From NCBI RefSeq assembly GCF_964204645.1, contig NC_134028.1:10827001-10891000 (forward strand): a DNA stretch of 64,000 nucleotides, written 5' to 3'. Position 1 is the first letter of the stretch; each line of letters starts with the position of its first letter. The notes under the pieces were generated by a model. The model was not told the origin of the DNA. It worked only from the letters and a program-made list of their open reading frames with translations, and did no database searches. Positions 34,504-44,761 of this stretch are shown here, piece after piece. Source of the stretch: Tubulanus polymorphus (taxonomy: Eukaryota; Nemertea; Palaeonemertea; Tubulaniformes; Tubulanidae). Both the position numbers and the translations under genes were made by a program.

Positions 34504-34756
34504 TAAACGTTGAAAATTGTATAAAATAATAGTAAATAAAAAAGGGGGTTTTAAGTATTAAGGTATCTAATACGTATCTAATACGTATCTAATACGTATT
34601 TAATACATATCTAATACGTATCTAATACGTATCTAATACATATCTAATACGTATCTAATACGTATTTAATACGTATTATTTCAAAATACCTTAAATTATA
34701 TTTTTTTAAAATTTATATTAGAAACCTCAGTAATAATAAATAACCTTTATTATTTT
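34504..34756. repeat. Convergent intergenic region with an 11-bp TACGTA-rich array and a relict gene end
   Basis: Between the plus-strand genes and the minus-strand cluster lie AAAAAAGGGGGTTTTAAGTATT (34538-34559) and an array of about eleven 11-bp units, ATCTAATACGT (about 34565-34676). At 34700-34756 follows a diverged copy of the last codons of the ATPase gene (compare 34907-34970). The same GGGGGTTTTAAGTATT leader recurs at 34834 and 37224, each time followed by TAATACGTAT words. The region therefore records an older round of the duplication that later produced the tandem 2.39-kb units. Confidence 0.65.
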
Positions 34757-34899
34757 CAAACTTATTCATATATTAGTTGAAAAAAATAAAAATAAATTGG
34801 TTGGAAATTGTATGAATAATATTTATTTTAAAAAAGGGGGTTTTAAGTATTAATGTATTTAATACGTATTTAATACGTATTAGATAGATATATAAATAG

Positions 34900-35511
34900 T
34901 TATTTTATAAATTTATATTCATATGGAAATTGTAATCTCAGTAATAATTTTGAACCTTTATTATTCTTAAATTCATTCATATATTCATCATGTAATTCAG
35001 TAGGTATAATTTGATTTTCTTCCAATGATTGTTGCATAGATTTTTTATCTTTGTTATAAAATAAAACTAGAAATCTTATATTCTCCCTAAAGTCTTTAAC
35101 AATTGAATTATATTTTTGATTTAAAACCCATGTTGTTATCCCAAAATGTCTCCCAGAGAAAGCTAGATAACATAACTCACTTTCTCTAACTTTTGAATCA
35201 TGTAAATTTGCGCAATCATCTATAATGAATAATGTATTTGATCCTTTATAAGTATCAATTGCTATTTTAATACAATTATCTAAATTTTCTTTTACTGTTT
35301 TAGGATTTAATATAATAAACTTTTTTATCTTAACTATATCTCTATTATATGTTTTATTCATTTCATAAGTAGGACAGAATAATATTATATTATCAAAATG
35401 ATTCTTATAAATAGTTTCTAACAAATCTAATATGAAATGTGTTTTACCACAATTGGTTACACCAGTAACTAACATATTATGCGGTTCAAATATAAATAAA
35501 TCTTTATTCAT
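34900..35511 (-). CDS. A32-like DNA-packaging ATPase (copy 1)
   Basis: An intact 203-codon frame of the FtsK/HerA-type viral packaging ATPase class, which pumps genomes into capsids. Walker A is GVTNCGKTH (residues 17-25). Walker B is TLFIIDDC (residues 93-100) with paired acidic residues. A conserved GRHFGITTWVLNQKY segment (120-134) follows, as in the A32 family. Size is typical for Polinton packaging ATPases. Its ATG overlaps the stop of the upstream integrase frame (ATGAATAA), and an ATAAATG context is present, but the T-tract seen in the left cluster is absent. Confidence 0.85.
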   Translation of the reverse strand: MNKDLFIFEPHNMLVTGVTNCGKTHFILDLLETIYKNHFDNIILFCPTYEMNKTYNRDIVKIKKFIILNPKTVKENLDNCIKIAIDTYKGSNTLFIIDDCANLHDSKVRESELCYLAFSGRHFGITTWVLNQKYNSIVKDFRENIRFLVLFYNKDKKSMQQSLEENQIIPTELHDEYMNEFKNNKGSKLLLRLQFPYEYKFIK

Positions 35512-36091
35512 TTATTCTTTTAATTTCACTAGATAAAATCCATTCATTAAATTTATCATCATATCCTTTATATTTCACCAAAGAATACTTTTTTCCTTTA
35601 AGAGTTTTTGTTTTCAATACTTTTTCTATTTTGTATTCTATTTCATCTGGATTTGGTACAAGTGATAATTCTTGTTCATAGAAATAACCTAATATTTGTT
35701 CGTCTTTTAAATCTTCTAATTTATAAACAAATGGTTTAGTTAATATTATCTTTTTAATCTTGAATATTTCTTCAGTAAAATTTGGGGTATAACCTTTATA
35801 AAATGTTTTTCTATATTTAGATATTCTGACGTGTTGTCCTATTTTAAATTTAGGTTCTCCGAAATCATGTGTAACAAATGCTCCATATAAATTATTCCAA
35901 ACTATTTCTGAATTATCTTCATTTCTAGCTTGTATAGGTTTCATATTTATAGAACTATGTTCAGAATTATTATTACCTTTCACTAAATCATCTAATACAT
36001 CGATATATTCATATGTTTCATTAGCAGTAAAATATTTCCACATTCTAGTTTTCAATGAGTTCATTATTTGGATCATTGTTCCATTGATCAA
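35504..36091 (-). pseudogene. Integrase C-terminal half with SH3-like and chromo domains (copy 1)
   Basis: The frame of 195 codons starts in the last residues of a retroviral-type integrase core (SLKTRMWKYFTANETYEYID). It continues with the usual N-N-x-x-H segment, an SH3-like DNA-binding domain (residues about 82-145, KFKIGQHVRISKYRK) and a C-terminal chromodomain (about 150-195, EYKIEKVLK to GYDDKFNEWI). The zinc-binding N-terminus and the catalytic D,D(35)E core are missing. Instead, the 3' end of an HNH gene directly precedes it in an overlapping frame. It therefore cannot catalyse integration. The junction lies at about 36045-36060. Confidence 0.8.
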
Positions 36092-36698
36092 TAAATTTCT
36101 TTGCCTTTGTTAACTGTTCTAAATATAACTGTAAATCTAGTTTATTAGATTTGATTTGATTTTCTTTCTTTTCTAAAGGCCTTAAATTTTTCCAACCCCA
36201 AATAAGTTTTTTATTGTATTCATCATTCATGTTAAATTTAGATATTGGTAACACGTGATCAATATGGTAATAATCCCCATAATTATCTACATTCATCTTA
36301 TCATCGAATTGAAATATAATCCATGATTTGAGAAATTCATCTGAACAACCCAATAGAATAGATAGTGTTTCTGAATGTGTTTCTTTGTTGAATAATTGTG
36401 TTAATCTAGATCTTAAGCATTGTTTAAATCAAAAATTAAGATCTGTTTGATATCTTTCTCTCATATATTCTGCCATATAATAATTATAATGTTCTATATT
36501 ATCTTCTCGGTATTGTTTAGTATATAGTTTAAAACAAGTTTTACAACAATATTGAAAACCATCTTTGCTAATCTTACGCTTACTAAATTCTGTTAAAGCT
36601 AATTTATCTAATTCACATTTAGAACACTTCTTGTAATATATATTTATAACACCAGTGTTATTTGTAATATTGATAGTTTGTGGTTGTTCTGGTTCCAT
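36045..36698 (-). pseudogene. HNH homing-type endonuclease, one nonsense codon (copy 1)
   Basis: The start at 36698 (ATAATAAATG context) opens a 218-codon frame with a single TGA at 36429-36431 (codon 90). The N-terminal part has a zinc-binding CSKCELDKLALTEFSK and CCKTCFKLYTKQY arrangement. The C-terminal part carries the HNH signature HIDHVLPIS, then WGWKNLRPLE and ENQIKSNK. This matches free-standing or intron-type HNH nucleases common in large DNA viruses. Such nucleases cut DNA and can spread themselves into homologous sites. Its position fused onto the integrase tail suggests that it arrived by replacing the integrase core. Confidence 0.75.
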
Positions 36699-36844
36699 TT
36701 ATTATACGTATTTTTTACTAAATTGGTTAATATTTTAGAATCCTCTTCCATTTCTTCGACCAACGTCATCCTTTTTCATTCCTCGCTGCTTTTGATAAAT
36801 TGTTTCGATTCCTTGATATCTAAATAATACCACTGGGCAAATAC

Positions 36845-37146
36845 CATTAAGCAAAAGCGCGCATGAATGCGCGCTTTTGCTTAATGCGCATGCGTTAATC
36901 ATAATTATACATTCATTATGTAAATTCTGTAAAATAGAAACAACCGAACACAGAAAATATCAAAACGTGTTCGCATTAGGCAAAACCGCGCATTCATGCG
37001 CGGTTTTGCTCAATGCGCATGCGTTAATCATAATTATATATTCATTATGTAAATTCTGTAAAATAGAAACAACCGACATGAAATATCTAAACGTGTTCGC
37101 ATTAGGCAAACCGCGCATTCATGCGCGGTTTTGCTCAATGCGCATG
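36845..37146. repeat. GC-rich hairpin tandem repeat (in unit 1)
   Basis: About 128-bp units each carry a perfect GC-rich hairpin (GCAAAACCGCGCAT and its inverse around 2 nt) followed by AATGCGCATGCG and an AT-rich spacer with TAATCATAATTATA. Three hairpins are present here. The GC-rich palindromes stand out sharply in the AT-rich viral block. Open frames read through the array are repeat artefacts. Confidence 0.8.
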
Positions 37147-37289
37147 CAAACTTATTCATATATTAGTTGAAAAAAATAAAAATAAATTGGTTGGAAATTG
37201 TATGAATAATATTTATTTTAAAAAAGGGGGTTTTAAGTATTAATGTATTTAATACGTATTTAATACGTATTAGATAGATATATAAATAG

Positions 37290-37901
37290 TTATTTTATAA
37301 ATTTATATTCATATGGAAATTGTAATCTCAGTAATAATTTTGAACCTTTATTATTCTTAAATTCATTCATATATTCATCATGTAATTCAGTAGGTATAAT
37401 TTGATTTTCTTCCAATGATTGTTGCATAGATTTTTTATCTTTGTTATAAAATAAAACTAGAAATCTTATATTCTCCCTAAAGTCTTTAACAATTGAATTA
37501 TATTTTTGATTTAAAACCCATGTTGTTATCCCAAAATGTCTCCCAGAGAAAGCTAGATAACATAACTCACTTTCTCTAACTTTTGAATCATGTAAATTTG
37601 CGCAATCATCTATAATGAATAATGTATTTGATCCTTTATAAGTATCAATTGCTATTTTAATACAATTATCTAAATTTTCTTTTACTGTTTTAGGATTTAA
37701 TATAATAAACTTTTTTATCTTAACTATATCTCTATTATATGTTTTATTCATTTCATAAGTAGGACAGAATAATATTATATTATCAAAATGATTCTTATAA
37801 ATAGTTTCTAACAAATCTAATATGAAATGTGTTTTACCACAATTGGTTACACCAGTAACTAACATATTATGCGGTTCAAATATAAATAAATCTTTATTCA
37901 T
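37290..37901 (-). CDS. A32-like DNA-packaging ATPase (copy 2)
   Basis: Second, identical copy of the ATPase at 34900-35511, in the second 2,390-bp unit; Walker A and B motifs are the same and the frame is intact. Confidence 0.85.
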   Translation of the reverse strand: MNKDLFIFEPHNMLVTGVTNCGKTHFILDLLETIYKNHFDNIILFCPTYEMNKTYNRDIVKIKKFIILNPKTVKENLDNCIKIAIDTYKGSNTLFIIDDCANLHDSKVRESELCYLAFSGRHFGITTWVLNQKYNSIVKDFRENIRFLVLFYNKDKKSMQQSLEENQIIPTELHDEYMNEFKNNKGSKLLLRLQFPYEYKFIK

Positions 37902-38481
37902 TTATTCTTTTAATTTCACTAGATAAAATCCATTCATTAAATTTATCATCATATCCTTTATATTTCACCAAAGAATACTTTTTTCCTTTAAGAGTTTTTG
38001 TTTTCAATACTTTTTCTATTTTGTATTCTATTTCATCTGGATTTGGTACAAGTGATAATTCTTGTTCATAGAAATAACCTAATATTTGTTCGTCTTTTAA
38101 ATCTTCTAATTTATAAACAAATGGTTTAGTTAATATTATCTTTTTAATCTTGAATATTTCTTCAGTAAAATTTGGGGTATAACCTTTATAAAATGTTTTT
38201 CTATATTTAGATATTCTGACGTGTTGTCCTATTTTAAATTTAGGTTCTCCGAAATCATGTGTAACAAATGCTCCATATAAATTATTCCAAACTATTTCTG
38301 AATTATCTTCATTTCTAGCTTGTATAGGTTTCATATTTATAGAACTATGTTCAGAATTATTATTACCTTTCACTAAATCATCTAATACATCGATATATTC
38401 ATATGTTTCATTAGCAGTAAAATATTTCCACATTCTAGTTTTCAATGAGTTCATTATTTGGATCATTGTTCCATTGATCAA
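37894..38481 (-). pseudogene. Integrase C-terminal half with chromodomain (copy 2)
   Basis: Identical to 35504-36091, including the missing catalytic core and the overlap with both the HNH and ATPase frames. Confidence 0.8.
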
Positions 38482-39088
38482 TAAATTTCTTTGCCTTTGT
38501 TAACTGTTCTAAATATAACTGTAAATCTAGTTTATTAGATTTGATTTGATTTTCTTTCTTTTCTAAAGGCCTTAAATTTTTCCAACCCCAAATAAGTTTT
38601 TTATTGTATTCATCATTCATGTTAAATTTAGATATTGGTAACACGTGATCAATATGGTAATAATCCCCATAATTATCTACATTCATCTTATCATCGAATT
38701 GAAATATAATCCATGATTTGAGAAATTCATCTGAACAACCCAATAGAATAGATAGTGTTTCTGAATGTGTTTCTTTGTTGAATAATTGTGTTAATCTAGA
38801 TCTTAAGCATTGTTTAAATCAAAAATTAAGATCTGTTTGATATCTTTCTCTCATATATTCTGCCATATAATAATTATAATGTTCTATATTATCTTCTCGG
38901 TATTGTTTAGTATATAGTTTAAAACAAGTTTTACAACAATATTGAAAACCATCTTTGCTAATCTTACGCTTACTAAATTCTGTTAAAGCTAATTTATCTA
39001 ATTCACATTTAGAACACTTCTTGTAATATATATTTATAACACCAGTGTTATTTGTAATATTGATAGTTTGTGGTTGTTCTGGTTCCAT
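38435..39088 (-). pseudogene. HNH homing-type endonuclease, one nonsense codon (copy 2)
   Basis: Identical to 36045-36698; the same TGA is at 38819-38821. The shared nonsense codon shows that it arose before the duplication, if the duplication is real. Confidence 0.75.
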
Positions 39089-39234
39089 TTATTATACGTA
39101 TTTTTTACTAAATTGGTTAATATTTTAGAATCCTCTTCCATTTCTTCGACCAACGTCATCCTTTTTCATTCCTCGCTGCTTTTGATAAATTGTTTCGATT
39201 CCTTGATATCTAAATAATACCACTGGGCAAATAC

Positions 39235-39660
39235 CATTAAGCAAAAGCGCGCATGAATGCGCGCTTTTGCTTAATGCGCATGCGTTAATCATAATTATAC
39301 ATTCATTATGTAAATTCTGTAAAATAGAAACAACCGAACACAGAAAATATCAAAACGTGTTCGCATTAGGCAAAACCGCGCATTCATGCGCGGTTTTGCT
39401 CAATGCGCATGCGTTAATCATAATTATATATTCATTATGTAAATTCTGTAAAATAGAAACAACCGACATGAAATATCTAAACGTGTTCGCATTAGGCAAA
39501 CCGCGCATTCATGCGCGGTTTTGCTCAATGCGCATGCGTTAATCATAATTATATATTCATTATGTAAATAGAAACAACCGACATGAAATATCTAAATCAT
39601 ACCACTGAGCAAAACCGCGCATTCGTGCGCGGTTTTGCTCAATGCGCATGCGCTAATCCT
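39235..39660. repeat. GC-rich hairpin array at the right edge of the viral block
   Basis: Four hairpins of the GCAAAACCGCGCAT type (near 39250, 39380, 39505 and 39620), spaced about 105-130 bp, followed by AATGCGCATGCG. The fourth unit, with a slightly different hairpin (ATTCG loop), is absent from unit 1. After about 39660 the repeat fades into ordinary sequence. It marks the outer limit of recognisable viral DNA. Confidence 0.75.
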
Positions 39661-40565
39661 AATTATATATTCATTCTGAATAGAAACGTCCGAACATAAA
39701 AATTCGCCAATCAGATTTACACAATACATTATACAAGTTGTTCGGCCGTTTCTTCCAATACATCATTTGATATCTATAAATACAATTTATAATTACAAAC
39801 ATTTTTCAATTGCTGGTAAATATTTAACTACATCAACAAATGTTAAACTTAATCATTGGAGTCTTAATGTTTTTGAAATTCTTATATAGTTTCTTCGTCG
39901 ATCTTTTGGCGATTCTTGTGTTTCTTGTGCTAATTTCTATTGGTTCGATATCCCCATTGCTGTTGATTCCTCAGTCAGAAAGAGTATCTTGAGTTTCTCT
40001 ATCACTTCTTGATGCGTATGGCGTTTTATTAATCTAAAAGATATTAGCGGCAACTCTAGCCATCTAAAAGATATACTAAATACACTTAAATATATCTAAA
40101 GGTTTCATATTTAATAGCCCTAATAACTACAAAAAACAGTACTTACATTTAGATTTAGAATTGTAAACTATAAACTCCTAATTTCGTTTCGAGAGATAGA
40201 ATATCCTGAGCGTAATGTTACAGCGCCTGTTCATTTCTTGCCACGTCATCTGGTTCCGGTTCTAGAGTGTTCTACACGTTTGTAATATTATGACTCATAT
40301 GTCTCGGCGTCATAGTAACAGCTGTAACAGCTGTGAATTTATAGATTTATTCAATAGTTCATTACATGAAATGTATATAGGCTCAAATAGAATCATGTTC
40401 TAGTATAAACAGCTATGCATTATTTCAATCACACTTTACTAACACTTTTAATGTTTAAAAATCTAACTCACACAAATATGAATATTGAAATAATGTTGTA
40501 AATATATACTTTTATATTGAATAATCTGTCAACTTAAATGTTATTCATTTACATGAATATTTTAA
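39661..40565. other. Gene-free AT-rich flank
   Basis: No coding frame, splice-supported exon or known repeat was seen. There is no sign here of the rest of the copia element that borders the viral block on its left. Confidence 0.45.
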
Positions 40566-40984
40566 GAGTAATAGGGGTAATGGGCTTTCAGGTTAAAGGT
40601 TGAATGGTCGAGTTCATTAAAAACAAATATTAAAAGTAATTTAAAACTATAATATATTTTCATAACCGTGTGTATTTCAGTTGAATAATAGAATAATTAT
40701 TATTATTAAAATATATTTGATTATATGAATTTGTGTATTGTAAATAAATCAATTGGTCGCGGAGCGGAGCGGTAGCGAAGTGGAGCGACCAATTGATTTA
40801 GGCCCTAATACAATATGCTTTTAAAATTAAAATTATTAATATCTTAGAATAAATATTTAGTTATAATATAAAATACACACGGTTATGAAAATATATTATA
40901 GTTTTAAATTACTTTTAATGTTTTGTTTTTTATTGAGCTCGACCGTTCGACCTTTGGCTTGAAAGCCCATTACCCCTATTACTC
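40566..40984. mobile_element. 419-bp fold-back element
   Basis: Inverted arms of about 110 bp begin GAGTAATAGGGGTAATGGGC and end in its inverse. The centre holds a second small palindrome, TAAATCAATTGGTCGC and its inverse, around a GCGGAGCGGAGCGG stretch. The flanks ATATTTTAA and ATATTATTA could be a diverged 9-bp target duplication. Non-coding, MITE-like. Confidence 0.7.
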
Positions 40985-42105
40985 ATATTATTACCAGGCA
41001 TTTATTCCAATACATTCGAACAAAATACTAATGGCCTACCATTACATTTACCGGAGCATAAACAAACGAGTCATTTGAATAGATGGAGGTAAAGAACCCG
41101 GGAGAAAAATCAGTTGAACATCGTTGAATACGCGCCCGGGTCCCGGCTTTGTTGTAGACTTTTAAGGCTTTTATATACAATGCAATGTTACTATGATTGT
41201 TAAGGAGGGATGACTCACCATATCTAGTCTATCCATAAAAGATCGCTTTAGACTTTAAGAGGATGATGATAAATTCCGAAAGAAAGCGCGATGAAAATGA
41301 ACTTCCGGGTTTGTGTTTATCCACCATCTACGCGCACCTGCCGCTAGCACCGTCACTATGTGGAATCGCGTATAGAATTGAATTTTCTGAAATTTGCTCA
41401 ATAAAACCAAAATTGAATTGGATTTGATGTTTTTATTTGTTCAATAGAATAAAATTGAACTGGATTCAATATTCATTGCTAAATAAAATTCGATTGAATT
41501 TGCAGTTTGAGCACATGGCTAATTAGCATATCAAGGTCATCCATCCGATTTGAGAAAAAGCAATTTTACCAAACTTAACACAATTGTCAATGATAATTTC
41601 TGTAGAGCTAATAAAAATATTCCTCCAAAAAAACAAATCAACCAAAGATTTCACAGAAATCGATCTTAAAATGCAATTTTAGATCTTAAAATTAAACCCG
41701 GAAGTAAAACGGGAGACGATACCGCGGGTTCACGCGAACATATAATAAATAATAAACATTATTATACTGTACGTTCTTTTCTATACAATAAATGAACTTG
41801 AACACCTGCTGATCTGTTTTAAAAAAACAATCATAAATTCACTTTGGTTTATGATTGGCTTTTTAAAAAAGATATTTTTGTGATCAGATTTTCGCGAAAA
41901 AGCTCATAAAACTTTAACGAGGCCCACTCAAAACTCAGCTTCAAAGGGTTTCGAGAATGGATAATGCTTTAATTAACGATTTGTATGAATATATGGTCAG
42001 ACTGATATTTGCTTACACGAAGTAGTAGGCCATTACGTCAAATTATCTATGTAAGATTAATTAAGACAAATTACTTGGGTTACAGGAGTAGTTTTTAGTT
42101 ACCGG
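40985..42105. other. Gene-free stretch before the Harbinger element
   Basis: No supported gene. Host-like composition with a few GC-richer patches near 41.1 and 41.3 kb. The CGG at 42103-42105 is the left target duplication of the following element. Confidence 0.45.
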
Positions 42106-42282
42106 GGGCCGGTTCCATAGTCGAGACTTAAAATAAGTCTAGTCTTAAGTCATTTGTTTGTCTTAAATCCTCTAAGACCGACTTAACTAAGTCGGTCTTA
42201 ATTTTGCGTTCCAAAGAGTGGTCTTAGTGTTGGTCTTAAGACAGTCTTAAGCCCCTTTTAAGGACTTAAGACTGAATCCAAA
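42106..42282. repeat. Left subterminal CTTAAG motif cluster
   Basis: Many copies of GTCTTAAG/CTTAAGAC-type words in both orientations (for example AAGTCTAGTCTTAAGTC and GGTCTTAAGACAGTCTTAAG). They are mirrored in 47320-47490 at the other end. They are likely recognition sites for the element's Myb-like protein or transposase; this is inferred from known Harbinger biology, not shown. Confidence 0.65.
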
Positions 42283-44761
42283 ATGGCGGAGATTTTAAAT
42301 GACAGTATCGCGCGGAAGAGATCTTTCAATTATACGACGGATGAAACGAATCTTTTAGTTAAATTAGTTAACGACAATAACGCAATTTTATCGGGTGCAT
42401 TTAGCGATACCATAACCGCTAAACGAAAACGCGAAATTTGGAAAGAAATCTGCTCGAAAGTGAACGCGATTGGCGTAGCGCGAAGAACGGTCGACGAAAT
42501 CAAGAAAAAGTGGAAGAATATCAAAGGGGAGGCGAAAAAGAAATTCGTTAAACAAAACAATTTGATTTCGAAAACCGGTGGGGGGGGACCTCCACCCTGA
42601 GTTGGACCAGGCAACTAAGAACTTCACCCAGTCCTGGCAGTGTGGCTGTCTCCACAGTGTATCTACGTTTCTCTACGATCCTGTGTAACCACCCACCCAG
42701 ACACGTCCATTCAAATTGTGGTAGCCTACATCAGACACTAAGATTCTTGGTGAACTAAGAACGTGATCGAATTGTGGTGTGACAATACAACGTGGTACGG
42801 GATCGACGGCGTGGAAACGTTCATTCTACAAAGTAAAATAATTGTTTCTATCTTTTTGGATTTAAATCATTCACGATTCACCATTTGTTTAAGAATGGTG
42901 AGGGTGTGGGATGTTTGTTAGTGTCTAGAGCTCATAGTTTGTTTGTTTTATCAATCTAGCCTGCCCTAACTCATTTTCGTCTGTGTGTAAACAAAGGTGA
43001 CCTTGACCTAGTACGTCACCTGATCACGCACCTGCTAACTGGCAACATTTGAATCGAATCCCAAAGTAATTGACTTTATTGGAAGATCCTACCTTGACAG
43101 CTTTTCGAAGACTTATCCACATATATATCTAACCATATTCCGATCTAGCATTGCATGACTGAACAGTATCCCCGACTAAATCCATAGTATCCCCGACTAA
43201 ATCCATAGCAATAGAGTATTAAACATAATTTAATAAAATCATCGTCGTAAACCGTAGTGTCAGGCGACTGCTCTTTCCCATGAAGTATATTCCCATTCTA
43301 CGCCAGCATGGCTAAATTGACGCATAGTTCGAATCCCGTAAATTCGTATTATTTCTAATTTTAGACGATGTCGATGGAGCGGAGCAAATCGGAAATATTG
43401 AAGCTCCCAATGCAAGACCTCTGACCACAATTACGGCAAATAACCCAGGAAGAAAGACACTAAATATTTGGATGAATATATGAAAGCTGTGGGTACTGGA
43501 GTGTGTAATGGGTAGTGTAGTGTGATCTGTGTGCATTTGTGGCCAGCACACAGATCACATTGTTCATTGGGGTTTGGTCCAGGACTCGCGAGATTTTCAA
43601 CAACACGGAAGTAACGTGTAATAAATGATGACTTGAATCGCATGACTACCTACCACCCCTCATTATTGTTGGAAAACTAAACGTTCCGCACTGACTAAAA
43701 ATTAGTAATAACATTTTAGAAATGGCCAGAATTTTAACTTAGGTTCTATCTCATTTTCATTTTACTATTGCGATTGGTATAATTTCTTTTTAAACGGCCG
43801 TTAAGGCTTGATGTTTCGTCTGCAATTCACTGCAAATAGTTACGCAACTACGCACATTTCAGTGTTTTTGGCAGCTGTACACTCAATCGGTACCGTTCGT
43901 GACTAGCTTCACTGCAGAATTATCATTAATTAACATCGCCATATCATATCATCAACTTATATTGTGCCTTAAAACCCTAACAGCCGAAATAATTGAAATG
44001 CACACACGATTTCTATCATTGAAAATTGAGTGGCCATGTTTGTGTTCTGCTGCTTCGCGTAAATCCCGCGCGGTGGCGCAACCGCGCGGAGTGGGGCCGA
44101 TACGTCTATGTAAAGCTTACATCTAGTTCTTTTACGGTGCTTAAATGATTCCAGTGTATTTTTTGTATGAAAAATAGGCAATGAGTAGTACTAGTATGCT
44201 ACGTAAAACAAATTGTATTTCGACTTATTTTCAGCTCTATTGGTATTCTCGTATGAAATTATTCAATCTTTCATAAATAAATAGTATATTCTTACCGTTG
44301 AAGGAGATGACCAAGCAGATAAACCATTCCAAAATGTAACTCTGATTGAAACGGCTATGGGAGATGGCCCGCTTGTTATGATTGATGGAGGTAAGTATTG
44401 GAAACGTTACATACCGGTATATACTGTATCCCATCTGCAACCCGACTTGGTATCTTGATATTGTGTATACGTGTTTTTCAGGAGTAGGCCTACAGGCAGC
44501 AGATATTGAGCAGGCTAGTTCATCTAAGGCTGATGGTAAATATTTTTCTAAATGAATCAAATTTTGAAGAACTAGAATAGAACGCTTAGTTTAATATTCT
44601 ATTTGATTATAGGCAACAAGAAAAAGAGAACGGCGACACAGGCGGATCTTATCGAGCTTCAGATGGAGTATGTAAAAAGAAAGATGATGAAGACAGACCT
44701 CGAAATAGAAAAACTTAAAATGGAATTATATTTACTGAAACCAGAAAGAAACTTTCCATGA
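42283..44761 (+). CDS. Harbinger Myb/SANT-like DNA-binding protein, multi-exon
   Basis: The ATG at 42283 opens MAEILNDSIARKRSFNYTTD, a Myb/SANT-like trihelix domain with the typical tryptophan ending KKKWKNIKGEAKK, then a Gly/Pro-rich KTGGGGPPP before a stop at 42598. Later exon-like blocks in the same orientation have good splice borders: about 43374 (DDVDGAEQIGNIEAP), 44308-44391 (ending MIDGG before GTAAG), 44482-44534, and a last one to the TGA at 44759-44761 with a coiled coil (YVKRKMMKTDLEIEKLKMEL). The protein escorts the transposase to DNA in known Harbinger elements. The exon join after the Gly/Pro run is uncertain; a shift or intron is needed there. Confidence 0.65.

Larger units (their letters stand above)
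34757..39536. repeat. Perfect tandem duplication of a 2,390-bp unit
   Basis: Unit 1 is 34757-37146 and unit 2 is 37147-39536. I found no difference between them by row-by-row reading; both even share the same nonsense codon in the HNH gene. The unit carries the ATPase, integrase tail, HNH gene and the start of a hairpin array. The join shows only a trivial shared base or two. Either the duplication is very recent or it is an assembly artefact. Confidence 0.9.
20740..39650. mobile_element. Endogenous Polinton/Maverick-like (adintovirus-like) DNA virus, decayed
   Basis: The block is strongly AT-rich with dense, nearly gap-free genes in two opposed clusters: mostly plus strand to 34503, minus strand from 34900. 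Its gene set is a protein-primed PolB, an A32-like ATPase, a retroviral-type integrase tail, a double-jelly-roll-type major capsid candidate and a penton-like candidate. That combination is the Polinton/adintovirus hallmark. No adenain-type protease and no integrase catalytic core were found. Clear terminal inverted repeats and a target duplication are missing: the left edge abuts copia Gag, the right edge a hairpin repeat array. The outer limits given are therefore approximate. Confidence 0.75.

Noticed and set aside
27926-36431. TGA read as a sense codon in the viral genes (in-frame TGA at 27941, about 33837 and 36429)
   Set aside because: Normal gene ends also use TGA, and other breaks are TAA and TAG or frameshifts; ordinary decay explains the pattern.
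36877-37170. Frame of 97 codons with repeated LNAHALIIIIHSLCKFCKIE
   Set aside because: It is read through the hairpin array and repeats with it; no independent evidence of coding.
20809-39650. Bacterial or organellar contamination as source of the AT-rich block
   Set aside because: Flanked by animal retroelements. The gene set is Polinton-type, and a chromodomain integrase is typical of eukaryotic elements.
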